A stretch of DNA of 33,176 bases from Acanthaster planci. Its lineage: Eukaryota > Echinodermata > Asteroidea > Valvatida > Acanthasteridae. The position numbers were made by a program, and so were the translations under genes. How positions within the stretch are numbered: position 1 is the stretch's first letter; each line of letters starts with the position of its first letter. The notes under the pieces are model-generated. The model saw only the letters and a program-made list of their open reading frames with translations, was not told the DNA's origin and searched no databases. Positions 1 through 10,600 of the stretch are shown in pieces. The stretch lies in the NCBI RefSeq assembly GCF_001949145.1, contig NW_019091383.1:1336149-1369324 (forward strand), in the 5' to 3' direction.

Positions 1-1177
1 ACAACCGTGCAGCTTGTTTTCGGAATGGCTCATCTATCCTCCCCATCTCAATCTCGGCTCCACCTTGACCATCACCGTCTCATTCCGACCTCCGGACAAC
101 AATCGACAGAGTGACACATCGATTGGTAATACGAAATTCCTTCGGTTGAGAGACTTGGTTCAAATGCTCACTTTGGTGACGTCAATTGATTGGAATACTA
201 CAGCGTCTTCATGAAACGTGTCCAAAGTCTTCGAAGCCATCAAATCGACCTTTTTGATAATCAACTCCTTACAATGTCGCTCGGCCTTGCCTGGTTTCTC
301 CCAGTCGCCAACGTCATGATTGCGTGCCGGTTTTCAAGGACCTTAATCAGACACGTCGAAGGTCAGCGATGACGGCTGCAGACGAGACTTCAGAATGGAG
401 ATAATCACCGACGAGGGAAAAAAGCTCACGGAGTCTACTACCCAGAAGACACTGTTTGCGATTCGTTATTGTAAACCAATAATCGTTTTCATCTCATCTT
501 GCAAAATCCAGTCCAGAATCCAAAACAAGAAGAATCAAGCGCTAGACGACCCATGTCTGATAATGAAATTTGTTCAGAAAATTGCATTATTTCTGGCGTC
601 CTCCAGCAGCATCTATGGATACATATCTTCATATGACATTGTATCTGATGTAGGGAGCTTCTGAAGTTAGTCCTTACACTTCATGATTCATGACAATCAT
701 AGTTTCAACATGGCTAACACTGAAGGGTAGCTGCGATCAATTTGTGTTAAAACAGACCTTCAAAATGAACCTTTTTTTTCTCTCATTTAGGGCCTAATCT
801 TAGTTTCAACTTTTGTTTCGCTACTTCAAAGGGTATTTTACAGCCTTATTTGTTTGTACGCTCATGAGATTTCTATATTCGTGGGCAAACTGTGATGTCA
901 TCCCAAGAAGAAAGCCGTCATTTACATGACAAAAAGTCCTGCATTTTTGTAGATTTTGCCGTTGTAAATGTTCTCTTCTTTACTGCTTCATCGTTGTTTA
1001 TTTGGATAGCAATAAGCAAGCTTCAATCACTTTTTCATAAATGTTTTCAGTAAAAATTCTTGGTCTACTATTTGATGATACTATGACTCTTTATTTGTCT
1101 TCGGGTGAAATTGAGTAAATCCCTGGTCGCGTTTTCCTTAAAAGGACCCCCAGCCTCACATTTGCGTTATTTATTAC
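1..1177. other. anonymous AT-rich sequence, no gene seen
   Basis: Short open frames occur on both strands (longest about 90 codons), but none resembles a family I know and none has splice-site support. No repeat or RNA gene is recognisable. It could be intergenic, or an intron or UTR of a gene off the left edge. Confidence 0.5.
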
Positions 1178-1190
1178 TGCTCTGTACAAA

Positions 1191-1386
1191 TATAGAGAAT
1201 CAGTAGCACTTTAATGACTAGCTATTAAAGTAAAACTCTGCCTAAGCAGATGCAATCTGATGCATCTGACGAAGTAGCTGTAGCTACGAAAGCTTATGCA
1301 GAGTTTTACTTTAATAGTCAGTCATTAAAGTGCTACTGATTCTTGATAGTTGTATTCTACCTGACTGACACGGCTACCCACCACTA
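1191..1386. mobile_element. foldback insertion with 13-bp target duplication, possible Penelope-like remnant
   Basis: The direct repeat tgctctgtacaaa occurs at 1178-1190 and again at 1387-1399, and it brackets 196 bp. Inside are two inverted arms of 50 bp, 1197-1246 and 1293-1342, that match with about three mismatches. The spacer has a core CTGACGA, a GTAGC/GCTAC hairpin and CGAAA (about 1266-1291), which resembles the conserved half of hammerhead ribozymes found in Penelope-like retroelements. After the second arm come 44 bp that are not inverted. This layout fits a 5'-truncated retroelement end with an inverted 5' piece. The family assignment is inference. Confidence 0.6.
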
Positions 1387-1399
1387 TGCTCTGTACAAA

Positions 1400-4300
1400 A
1401 AGGCTTCATACAGTTAACATGTCACACCAAAGACCCCTTTAGGTTTTTGAGTTGGTATATCTTGGCTGGCAAACAATATAAACTATGAGTGACCTACATA
1501 CGTGGCCAAGAAAAGAAAGCCTGAAAAGTGATGGCTTAGTAAGTGTTGAAAAAAAAAAGGCACTTAATCCATTTTAATCACCCCCAGGGTCGCCCCTATA
1601 TCCCACTGTGTAACTACTTCATCGTCAATAGCATTTCCAGTCCGTCGACCTCTTCGAGGCATCTCTCAGCGTAGACAAAAAGCTCAGCGATCAGCCAATA
1701 CGTTCCTGCAATTTAGTGGCTAGCAGTCGCAGAATGGGCAAATTGATTTTAATGCCAGCGTAATATCACTGTGACCCCGGGTAGTAAACCGTTCGATCGG
1801 CACACCCACGCTTCAGCCGACTTGTCAAATCTGCTCTCGATGGATATGTTGCGCGAGACAGCGGTGTATTATTAGATGGCTGGTCAAGGCGTTGCCTTTG
1901 GTAACATACCAGTCACATGGAGATGCTCCACCGTGTCACAAGACGGCCATAATGCTCAAATGCCGCGCTATCGTAGTTGACTGGAATCCAAGCACGGATA
2001 CCGGTGTAAAGTTATTCTGAAAAATAAGTGAGGGCAATAGACATCAGTAAAAGCAGAATCGGCTATCACCCGAACCATATCCGAATAAGTGAAGTTAATT
2101 GAACTCAACTCCTTTATTCTTCATCCATGTTGGTACCGTAATAAAGTGAAGGGGTGAACAGTTTTTTCCTTCTTGGACCGGTGTCTCGAAATCTGGGAAT
2201 TTTTGCAAAACTCTCGGACCTTAATTTAAAAAGCCCCTTTTGAAAATTGTACACAACATGAACTCACTGTTTCCCAAGGAATCTGACTTTTAAATTGACC
2301 TTTGGTTGGAAAAATGTTTAAGTACAAGCGCTTTGCGAAGCTTGTCCTGTCATTTCGTCGCTTAAATCCCATTTATTGCTTTTAAAAAGCGAAAGTGCGA
2401 AATTGAGCCCAGAGGGTACCCAATGTGATTTCCGTTCTAGATTGGTCTGCTTAGAAGTCCATTCAACGGGTCTACATCGATCGTGGCGTGCTACATTCAT
2501 CCTGCATGAAATGCTATTATCTGGTCACATCTGATCGAAATCATGAGAGCCTTAGGTTCGCTATCGCCCATTCATGCGGGGCGAGAAGACTAGAAATTAG
2601 CAATCAGACCAGAAGCTGAGAACTTTTGCAGAAAGATAGATTACTCCTTCGCTTGAGGATTGTGGAGCTGATCAGGAGGCATTACAGCTTTGCAGGCTCG
2701 GTTGTTTACGCAAGCTGCTTACGAAGTAGTTCACTGATATTAGACCGAACACCAAGATGTTTTGGTGTGAGAATGGAGGTGTAATGCGCTGTAAAATAAG
2801 CAATACACCGTATACGTAAGGGTGTGACAGTAAAATACCACGTTAAAACGGATTTTTTTTCACAAGCAGAGCCTGTAGTACGCTAGCACCAACGAAAGGC
2901 GGACACTGCAGCACATGCACTTCGTTGACGGTGGAGGTTTGTAACCCACAAGTTTATTTTGGTATGCAGCGGATGAGGAAGACCTGCTATAGGCCTGCTA
3001 TAGGTTGAGGCATACCCAGACACCATTTACATCATTGCTATTAAAAAGCACCATGACATTTCACTTCGGATTTTTTACCATACACACCATTAGCGAGGAT
3101 CCTCGTTATACACCCGGCAAAACTGATTACCCCGACCTTTATCGAATTGGACTCTCTAAACACGCTTCAGTTAGCGTCGGCCAAGCGGGTCGGGCGCATA
3201 ATATGCCTAATGTGGAAATCAACGTCTGCGAAGCGAGGACCGGGAATTGATTAGAAAGACGTGCACACAACTAGGTCGTGCGAAAAAAACAGAATGAATC
3301 GTCCTCGAAACGTCAGTGGTAGGACAGTGAAGAAAGTTCTGCCAATTGGGATGAAAAGAACTTATCAAATGCTCAAACCGATATCGATGCAGAAGGAGAC
3401 AGAAGATAAGCCCCGTGAATTGTTATCCTCCGTGTCTGTTCTGTTCCTTTCATTCGCGTCAGTTAATGCTAAATACCACAAGCCCCATTTACAATCACTT
3501 TGTAGGTCGTGTGGGTGTAAGCCTACCCAGGAAGCGGGTTGGAGGTACTGTGCCGAGGGCCTACGAAGCATTTGGGGGGCCCACAAAAAGTTTGAGAGCC
3601 TGCAAATATGTCGTTGGTGTGCCATAAAACCCAACTCCAGTATTCGCGCACACGTGACAGAAAGTTTCAGCATCGCTCTATGAATTTTCGATTTGTGGGA
3701 AGCTAAGTTCATAACATACTCCGGCCTGGCGTAAACACGTACCTGACGCGCATTGCTGAGCCTGTACGTTGTACATGTACACTGGTGCCCTAGGCCATAT
3801 ACACAGGTTGGACATCATTTCCAACAGGCTGGGCATGCAGGGTTCAGCGGGCGAATTTGCGGTCCCAGTCCGACAACAACCCCTTTAAGCCATCCGGGCG
3901 CGCGCCAAGACGTGATTCACTGCGGATGATATTCATTTTTCAGATCGTCCATGCCGTGACGATTAGACAACCGCATACTGCCGCGGAAACCCCAAATAAA
4001 TCACCTTGCCAATTTCGAGTTGTTCGTGCCCGTTCCAAAGGACTTTATCCCCCTTGCTAGCTGAAGGGTTTAAACTTCGCCTTCTTTACTGTCGTGGGGA
4101 ATGGGTAAATTTGTCTTTGAAAGCTCAACTGCATGTCTAAGTACCGGACGATTGTCTGAGTGCCGAAGTTTCATTATGAAAACCCATCCGTCATTCTTGA
4201 AATATCGGCTAGATCACGTCACGGGACTGCATGATGAAAGGCGCTATATGCCTGTGCACGATCGGAATAAGACTAACCTCCACAAAGTGGTTAATGGCAA

Positions 4301-4407
4301 AATTCGCTCGTCGGCCAGCGTCCAAACGCTGGGAAGGGCTGATGGCCTTGCACAGATATTTTAGTGAAGGAAATAGTCACACAGGGTCACAGCTAACGAC
4401 GCACAGA
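1400..4407. other. intergenic sequence, no supported gene
   Basis: Open frames at 3005-3250 (+), 3261-3683 (+) and 3365-3712 (-) overlap each other and match nothing I recognise. They lack convincing starts, and no flanking splice sites extend them. The stretch from 3000 to 4500 is more GC- and CpG-rich than its surroundings. That would fit a nearby promoter or an old transposon body, but I cannot tell which. Confidence 0.4.
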
Positions 4408-4420
4408 GCATTGTGGGTAG
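4408..4420 (-). promoter_or_regulatory. possible ZNF143/Staf-like site
   Basis: On the minus strand this reads CTACCCACAATGC, close to the CCCA(C/G)AATGC core used by the vertebrate ZNF143/Staf factor at promoters. GC-rich DNA follows at 4425-4450, and a CCAAT box lies at about 4479-4484. No gene start is visible on either side, so this is only a motif match. Confidence 0.25.
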
Positions 4421-6323
4421 ATTTCTGCCGGCCAGGCGGGCGAGCTCGCTCATCAATGCTTTACACAAGCGGCGGTTATCCAATCGTTACTTTTCTTTTC
4501 TTCCTCGTTGCTGAAAATGTTCCCACTACACTTTATTCGTTCATCCAAAATTGATCAAGATAACCAATGATTTGAAATATATCGCCAAAAGACACGTGAT
4601 ACCACACTGTGATTGTACCAAGGCCCTGTTTTTTATCATACAGCCGACACTTTGCTAGTTCCAAAGCATTGCCGGCCAGCCGTTGGCGAACCAAAAACTT
4701 CAAACAACGCTTCGCTAACAGGAAGTGATAACCTCACGGTCACAGGCTGTGCACAATGACTGTAGCCAATCACAGTGCAAAGCCATCAGCCCCCCCCCCT
4801 GGATCGGGCGCTGGGAGACGGACGAAATGGCACAATTTTCTATTTTGTGTCCGACATATAACTTGAGGGCGCCATTTCGGACCAACGGATGATGAGCGTA
4901 GCAGAAGTATTCTACGCGCGCCCAGCGGACATCAGTGATATCTTTCAGCATGTTCAAGTATGCAACTAGGCCTACAGGCCGCAACAACGTTTTACTGCGA
5001 CAAACACAACACAAAAATAATAGTTTCTACACCAAAGCGTGGAAAATAAGTTTTGGAGCAAATTGAATATCGTCAGTCAACAATTATTAAGTGAGTGAGA
5101 CATGCAGCCATTTGTCTTCGTCAACTAACGCACTGACCAGGTCGTTGCCGTAGTTGAAGTTCAATATGTATTTCGATTAAGGCCCTACTTTTGAGATGGT
5201 CATATCTCATGGATGATGACAACGCATCATCGTACTGAAAACGAATTGCAGAGCGTGTAGGATTGAAAAAGTAGTCGATCTGCTGATCAAACACAGTCCA
5301 TCCACTCGATGAGAAAAAGATTTACATCACACTAAACAGCCTCAAGTTATTTCCCTGCTCTGTCGATTGGCTCTGCCGAACGCTGCATACATTATCAAGG
5401 GTGGGTTTGTATTGCGATGCATTTTATTCATAGGTTGTAATAGCTTCCAGGCTGCATTGCGCGATGCAAACTCTAGGTTGGTCAGATATAATTGTAAACA
5501 CAGCTAGCCAAAAAGTCGCAAAGTACAGCCCTTCTTATCGCTGCTGACAAACGGTCGGCCGATATAGCGCATCATTGCCGAGGGCTGACCAACGGGGGGA
5601 ACATGAAATGGGTGCAACAAATTCAACGAGCAAATTTGATGTTGGGATAAGAGATGTACCCTCGCTCGTCGCATCCATGCAAGAAATACGAGGCTAAATG
5701 GCCAGTCATAGTCCCTTGGGCCTGTCAAACAGCTCATAATAACAAATTTGTTCAAGGGGAAAGAATGTGCAAATTGAGTAAACAAAAATAATATCCCTGA
5801 AAAACAAATATCTACAATATCTGGAAAAACAAAAACAACTAATGTGACTGTGGCAGTACCGCCGATTCGTTGATAACATCTTGCATTACCCACGCCGAAA
5901 AGTCACATTTTCTTGCCCAATGGGAACAAAATTCCGCACCATTTTTATATCTACTCCATAGGATCACAAAAGAAGACAATTTCAGAGAGTAGCAAACAAA
6001 AGTTCCAAAATTACAAGGACCGCATTCAAGAATTTTAAAACCCAAAAGGTTTATTGATGGAAAATCGATCAATCTATTCAATCTTAAGCAGCGCTTTGAT
6101 AAGTAAATATATCTGACAAATATAATAGATCTTAATACTGTCATGCTCGAACAAGTCTATAACTCTACAAGGGTAAAGTAAGACTAGATCAGGTAAGAAC
6201 ATTATTTCAGAATTGATTATAGCAGGTGCATAGGTAAACTAACCCAAAACATTTAAGTTTGGAAGCACACTATGGCATCTGAAGCATCATATTCATTCAC
6301 TACTTGATTCATTCAGTGAGAAT
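4421..6323. other. intergenic sequence, no supported gene
   Basis: The longest frames, 5504-5893 (-) and 5839-6144 (-), overlap in AT-rich DNA and have no recognisable domain. A poly-C run lies near 4790-4799. Nothing else stands out. Confidence 0.4.
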
Positions 6324-6612
6324 ATGGCCCAGCAATTGGGCTCTGTAGGTCCTGATTACAGGGGTCGAGGGGTTCAAATCCTGGCAGGTGGTTACATGCC
6401 GAGGCCTTGGGCAAGACACTCTACCCCTACCTACCTCTCACCACCCAGGGGTAAATGGGTACATGTGAGGGCTAAAATGGCTATTATGTTTAGCCGTGTA
6501 CACCTGATATGGCGGCATTGGGCTGGCGTACTGCTCAGGGAGCTGAGGTTTCAGGAATGTTCAGATGTTGAGAGTCCAATAAGCAGGAATAATTATTTAT
6601 AAGTGCCTTTAA
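6324..6612 (+). mobile_element. tRNA-derived SINE (A and B boxes)
   Basis: The left end reads like a degenerate tRNA promoter: an A-box-like tggcccagcaattggg is followed by the B box ggttcaaatcc near 6372-6382. After it comes the stretch ttgggcaagacactctaccc, which is typical of tRNA-related SINE bodies in many animals. It does not fold as a complete tRNA gene. The right end is placed near a tail-like AT stretch around 6590-6612. No clear target duplication was found, so both ends are approximate. Confidence 0.55.
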
Positions 6613-7430
6613 ATTTAACAAATACTTTTAGGCACTGTGTACTTCATAAATGCTTTGATATCATTGTTACTTCAAAAAGGGAACATTGGCATGTATTTGG
6701 ACCTTTACCTTATTTTTGTGCATTACAAAAATACCATTTGGGGACAACATTTTCAATATCAGTCAAGGAGAAAAGAAAAAGACCACTTATCTACACATGA
6801 AAAGAGCTGTGCAGTGTCAATTAAAAAATAATAACCTTTATTCCTTCAAAACGGCAAAATTACCTGTGACCAGTAACATGAATTAAAAGTGGTATACACT
6901 TTAACTGAAAAAAAAACTGTTCACATTTAGCACGAGGCAACTTGATGTTCATTCCTACACCTGCCGGTGTGAGTTGGTGCTGTGGCCCAGTCCATCACAA
7001 CTCCCTTCACAAGCCATTTCATAAGTCCAGATACATGACCAGTCACAAGTATTTGGATGAACAACGACAAAGGAATTGTTTTCCTTAAGACAATGGGTAT
7101 TTCTAAAGTGCACATATCCATGGGGCGCATCTCCATTGAGCAGACACACCCCTGCATCAGTTGAAAAGAGTTGTGTTGGTGGGGCTTGTTCCATTTTGTT
7201 GATCAGCAATGCCAAAAGCCGTTCCCACCAAAGGAACCTCCACTGCTGGGAAAATGCACCCTCTCTTGGTACCACTTGGGGCAGATACATCTTGATATAG
7301 CTATTTCAGATGCAACTGGCTAATCACACACAACCACCATATTTGCCCTCGAAGGTACCCACTGGTAACCCCGGGGAGGGGGGAAGGATAAAGTTAAATT
7401 GAATAGCTTGTGACTTGGCTTGAGACTAGA
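6613..7430. other. probable 3' UTR of UPB1 and flank
   Basis: This lies directly downstream of the UPB1 stop on the minus strand. Overlapping frames (6955-7290 on minus, 7076-7300 on plus) show no known domain. The first AATAAA on the minus strand after the UPB1 stop is at 6837-6842, so most of this stretch could be 3' UTR. Confidence 0.4.
6837..6842 (-). terminator. candidate UPB1 poly(A) signal
   Basis: AATAAA on the minus strand, about 760 bp past the UPB1 stop codon. U-rich sequence follows on the transcript. No earlier AATAAA or ATTAAA was seen between it and the stop. Confidence 0.4.
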
Positions 7431-7546
7431 GGCCTGTTTGTTTCACACAAGGTTGGTTTACCGACACCAGAATCCGCTTAATGGATGGAGTGAACCAGTG
7501 ATGGGATCATTGATCAACATTCAGATCCGTGTGAAACAGACAGGCC
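7431..7546. mobile_element. MITE family A, copy 1
   Basis: Terminal inverted repeats ggcctgtttgtttcacac at 7431-7448 and its complement at 7529-7546 match at 17 of 18 bases. The 116-bp element lies just beyond the UPB1 stop. A second copy of the same family is in UPB1 intron 1 (16998-17147). The two share the interior as well as the ends, including ggtttac, acacca, aaccag, ggatca and agatcc in the same order. The TIR is reminiscent of Harbinger/Tourist elements, but no clean target duplication was found. Confidence 0.65.
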
Positions 7547-7602
7547 TTAGATGACCTGTGATGGACTCGAGATGGGCGTGACTACAGCCCTACAGTGAGC
7601 TT

Positions 7603-7686
7603 CTACTCTTTAATAATGTTAGGCTTGAAGTCTTCTGACACCGCCTCGGCCAGTTCCTTGGCATACATGTCATAGCGACCAGTCAT
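7603..7686 (-). CDS. UPB1: UPB1 terminal coding exon 13
   Basis: Residues 360-386 and the TAG stop: [12 protein letters not shown] up to the end NIIKE, which matches the usual family C-terminus. The acceptor follows a U-rich tract, TTTTTTAAAACAG. Confidence 0.93.
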   Translation of the reverse strand: MTGRYDMYAKELAEAVSEDFKPNIIKE

Positions 7687-10600
7687 CTGTTTTAAAAAAG
7701 ACGCAGAATCTTGTTAGCGTTAAATTAACTGGTTTAGAGTCCTCCTCACCCAAGCATCTAGACCATGATGAAAAACACCCAGGTTGTTGACAACTCTGTG
7801 AACGGAAAATCCTCCTTGCAAAATATAAATATTGACGATCACTATGCAGAGACAAGTCATCAATAATGTATTAATGATGTATTCATATTGTTTAAAAGTC
7901 ATATGAACAATCGCCTCAATAAAATTACAAAAAAAAAATAATAAGCAGATGAAATATGGGCATGTTTCTGATTCTCTGAGACCGAGCATAAGTTTCCCAA
8001 TTTGGGTCAAATCTGTCCTAATATCTTCCAAATTTTTCAGGTTTTTCCCAATTAATGAGATCAAACTTATGAGGTTCCTGGTACAGAAATATGCCTGATA
8101 AAACAAAAATGTATTAATGAAATTGTTCATTTACCTGGAAGCTCCATCGGTCTCTGATTTGGCGTACCAAGTTGAGATCAACCTCAGCGACTAGCAGACC
8201 ATCCCTTGTACGAGACAGTCCCTGAAAGATTAGCACAGTGTGGTTACACATTCAATTTCAATCAGTGCTGTCGTTGGGTCCGTCCACGCAAGTCTTTACA
8301 TCTTCAAGACTAGCAGGCCATCTCTTGTACGACACAGTCCCAGAAAGATTAGCACAGACAATTTCAATCAGTGCTGTAGTTGAGTCCGTCCTCGCAAGTC
8401 TTTACGTGTCCTCAAGACCGGTGGCTTAGTCTCAAGTCAAGTCACAGCCTAATGGAATCCAAGGCATCGGTTTGTTCTGGTTCATCACCTTCATGGGGGG
8501 CAGTGCTGTAACCAAGTTGCTGGTCATTCCCTCCCTCCCCCCAAGTCAAGTCAGGTCACAGGTCAACTCTTCCAAAGTCATCAAAGCTTTGCAAGTGAGA
8601 ATACAATCAAAACCGTCGAGGTCTGTGAAGCGATTCCTCACCTTTGTCCGGCTTCCGTCCGGTGCGGCTACGTAACTGGAGCCATAGAATGAACCAAAAT
8701 CCTTGTGAGCTGTTATGAATGGGAATGTTAAAAGTAATTGGGTAAGTACTCAATTAACTCTGTAATTTGTCTTGTGAGCACAGGACAGGTATGGAAAGTG
8801 TACTAATTAAATCAATACATTGTACAAAATTTCTCCCATGGTTTTATATACAAGTATGTACAGCAGGATTACTCGGGCTGCATCCGAATCTCTTGTCTAG
8901 GGCTACGTCTAGGTCTTCGCTCCATTGGAAATATGTGGAAACGCGTAGACAATAGACCTAGCCGTAGCTCTGGAAGCTCGTTTCGGACATGGCCTCAGTG
9001 TCATTTGCGTAAGACACACTTCAAAATATACTTTCCAACCAGCAAAGTGGAACCAGACAGACCGATCTGACAAGTCATAGCTGTGATATACACCTAACAT
9101 GCGTGCACTGCAGCCCAACATGCATGCACATGCATTTGATGCGCATGGCTGGCACCTGTAGTGTGACATTGGAGAAGAGCACTTGCTAAGTGCCCACGAG
9201 CTGGGCGGGGCTTACTGGATCGGTCTACTTGGTCCATATATAAACATTTCAGTTTGACCTTTCTGTCCAAAACAATACAAACTAATTTCTGAACACAAGT
9301 TCATTATTTCCTCACAAGTCCGCTTGAAAATTAACTTTTTTTTCATTAGAAACAAAGCAATGCCATGGGAGGAACATGAAATGTTTTTCTCAACTATGGC
9401 TTCATAGATATTTTGTTAGTTGTGTTGGAAATTTTACACCAACCATTAATAGACTCTATAAGAGATAATTCTGTCAAAGAAATGCTAAATTCACCTTTCT
9501 TTCCATCTCCAGAGGTGAATTCATTTTCAAAAATTTCCTGCATAAAGAAAAAATGCAGAATGAAAAAGTGCCCAATCATCACCAACTTGCACACATGAAC
9601 CTGATTACAACTGCTACCCATCCCAATTCCACTTCTCAAGATGGGTAATAGTACAGTATAACCCCCCCCCACCCTGACTACGGCTGCAACATGTGGTTGT
9701 GTAAGATGCAAAAGGCAGATTGAAGTTGGACAATTGGACATTTATATAACGGGTTTTGCCCTTGGTAATTGGACATTACCTACATAGATACACACTAAAT
9801 ATGTTTACAAGGGTGCACTCTCCCACTCAAATATCTCCCCCTCTCTCCATACACTGCTCTGATCATCCTCAAGAAAATTTTGACTGCATTAAAACGTGGC
9901 GCTCCCCTTCCAAAGTTTGCATTTAGCCCACGGCAAGTTGGAACACGCAAATTGAGTACATGCTCATGTGCACATGACGAGATGGTTGTCCGCTGCAATT
10001 ACTACCACCAGATTCATATGAGCACCTGAGGCTATAATCTTTGGGGTGGGAAAAGATTGTTGAGTGGGCGAAAGATACACTCCACTGCTTGACTTGCCTG
10101 CAGCACTGATGCATGCGCTCAATTTTCATCCCATTTTATGACAAATTTCTCGGACAGCAGTACCTCCAGTTTCGATTTACTCTTCAACAAACTCTCACAT
10201 TGCTTCATTTTTCTCTCCAACGGATTCTCCAAACGTCGCAATTTGAAGCGCTGCGGAAACTTTGAGGAAGTCCTGGCCCTGTGGCTCGCTCCAGAAGGTG
10301 ACATTAGTCACGCTTTGCCTATCTGCATGATGGCTCGCTCACAGTTGAGAGGGTAAAACGTCTTGTGGAATTTCAGGTTTTACTTTTTGTGAAAAGCAAC
10401 TTTCTTAATCTCTTAAGTTTCAGGTTTTATGAACAAAAATGCTCAAAAGGAACAAGTTGGTTACTAAGGAGATTTTCAGTGAGTCTTCCAAGCCTAAGTC
10501 TCTATTAAACTTGACTGTTTCAAAGCCTATTTTCTTAGTTGGTTTAAATTGAATTCCATCAAACTAACTATATGAAAAAAATGTCAAATCTCCTGAAAGA

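Noticed and set aside
3261-3712. Overlapping 140-codon (+) and 115-codon (-) frames, the first with several Cys residues
   Set aside because: Both strands are open over the same bases and neither resembles a known domain. There is no splice or poly(A) support.
5504-6144. Two overlapping minus-strand frames of 129 and 101 codons
   Set aside because: AT-rich, different frames, no motif and no supporting splice sites.
6324-6390. A tRNA gene, because of the B box
   Set aside because: No acceptor stem or anticodon arm forms, and a SINE body follows. The same applies to 23042-23089.
6955-7290. 111-codon minus-strand frame downstream of UPB1
   Set aside because: It lies in the probable UPB1 3' UTR, overlaps a plus-strand frame of similar length and has no recognisable motif.
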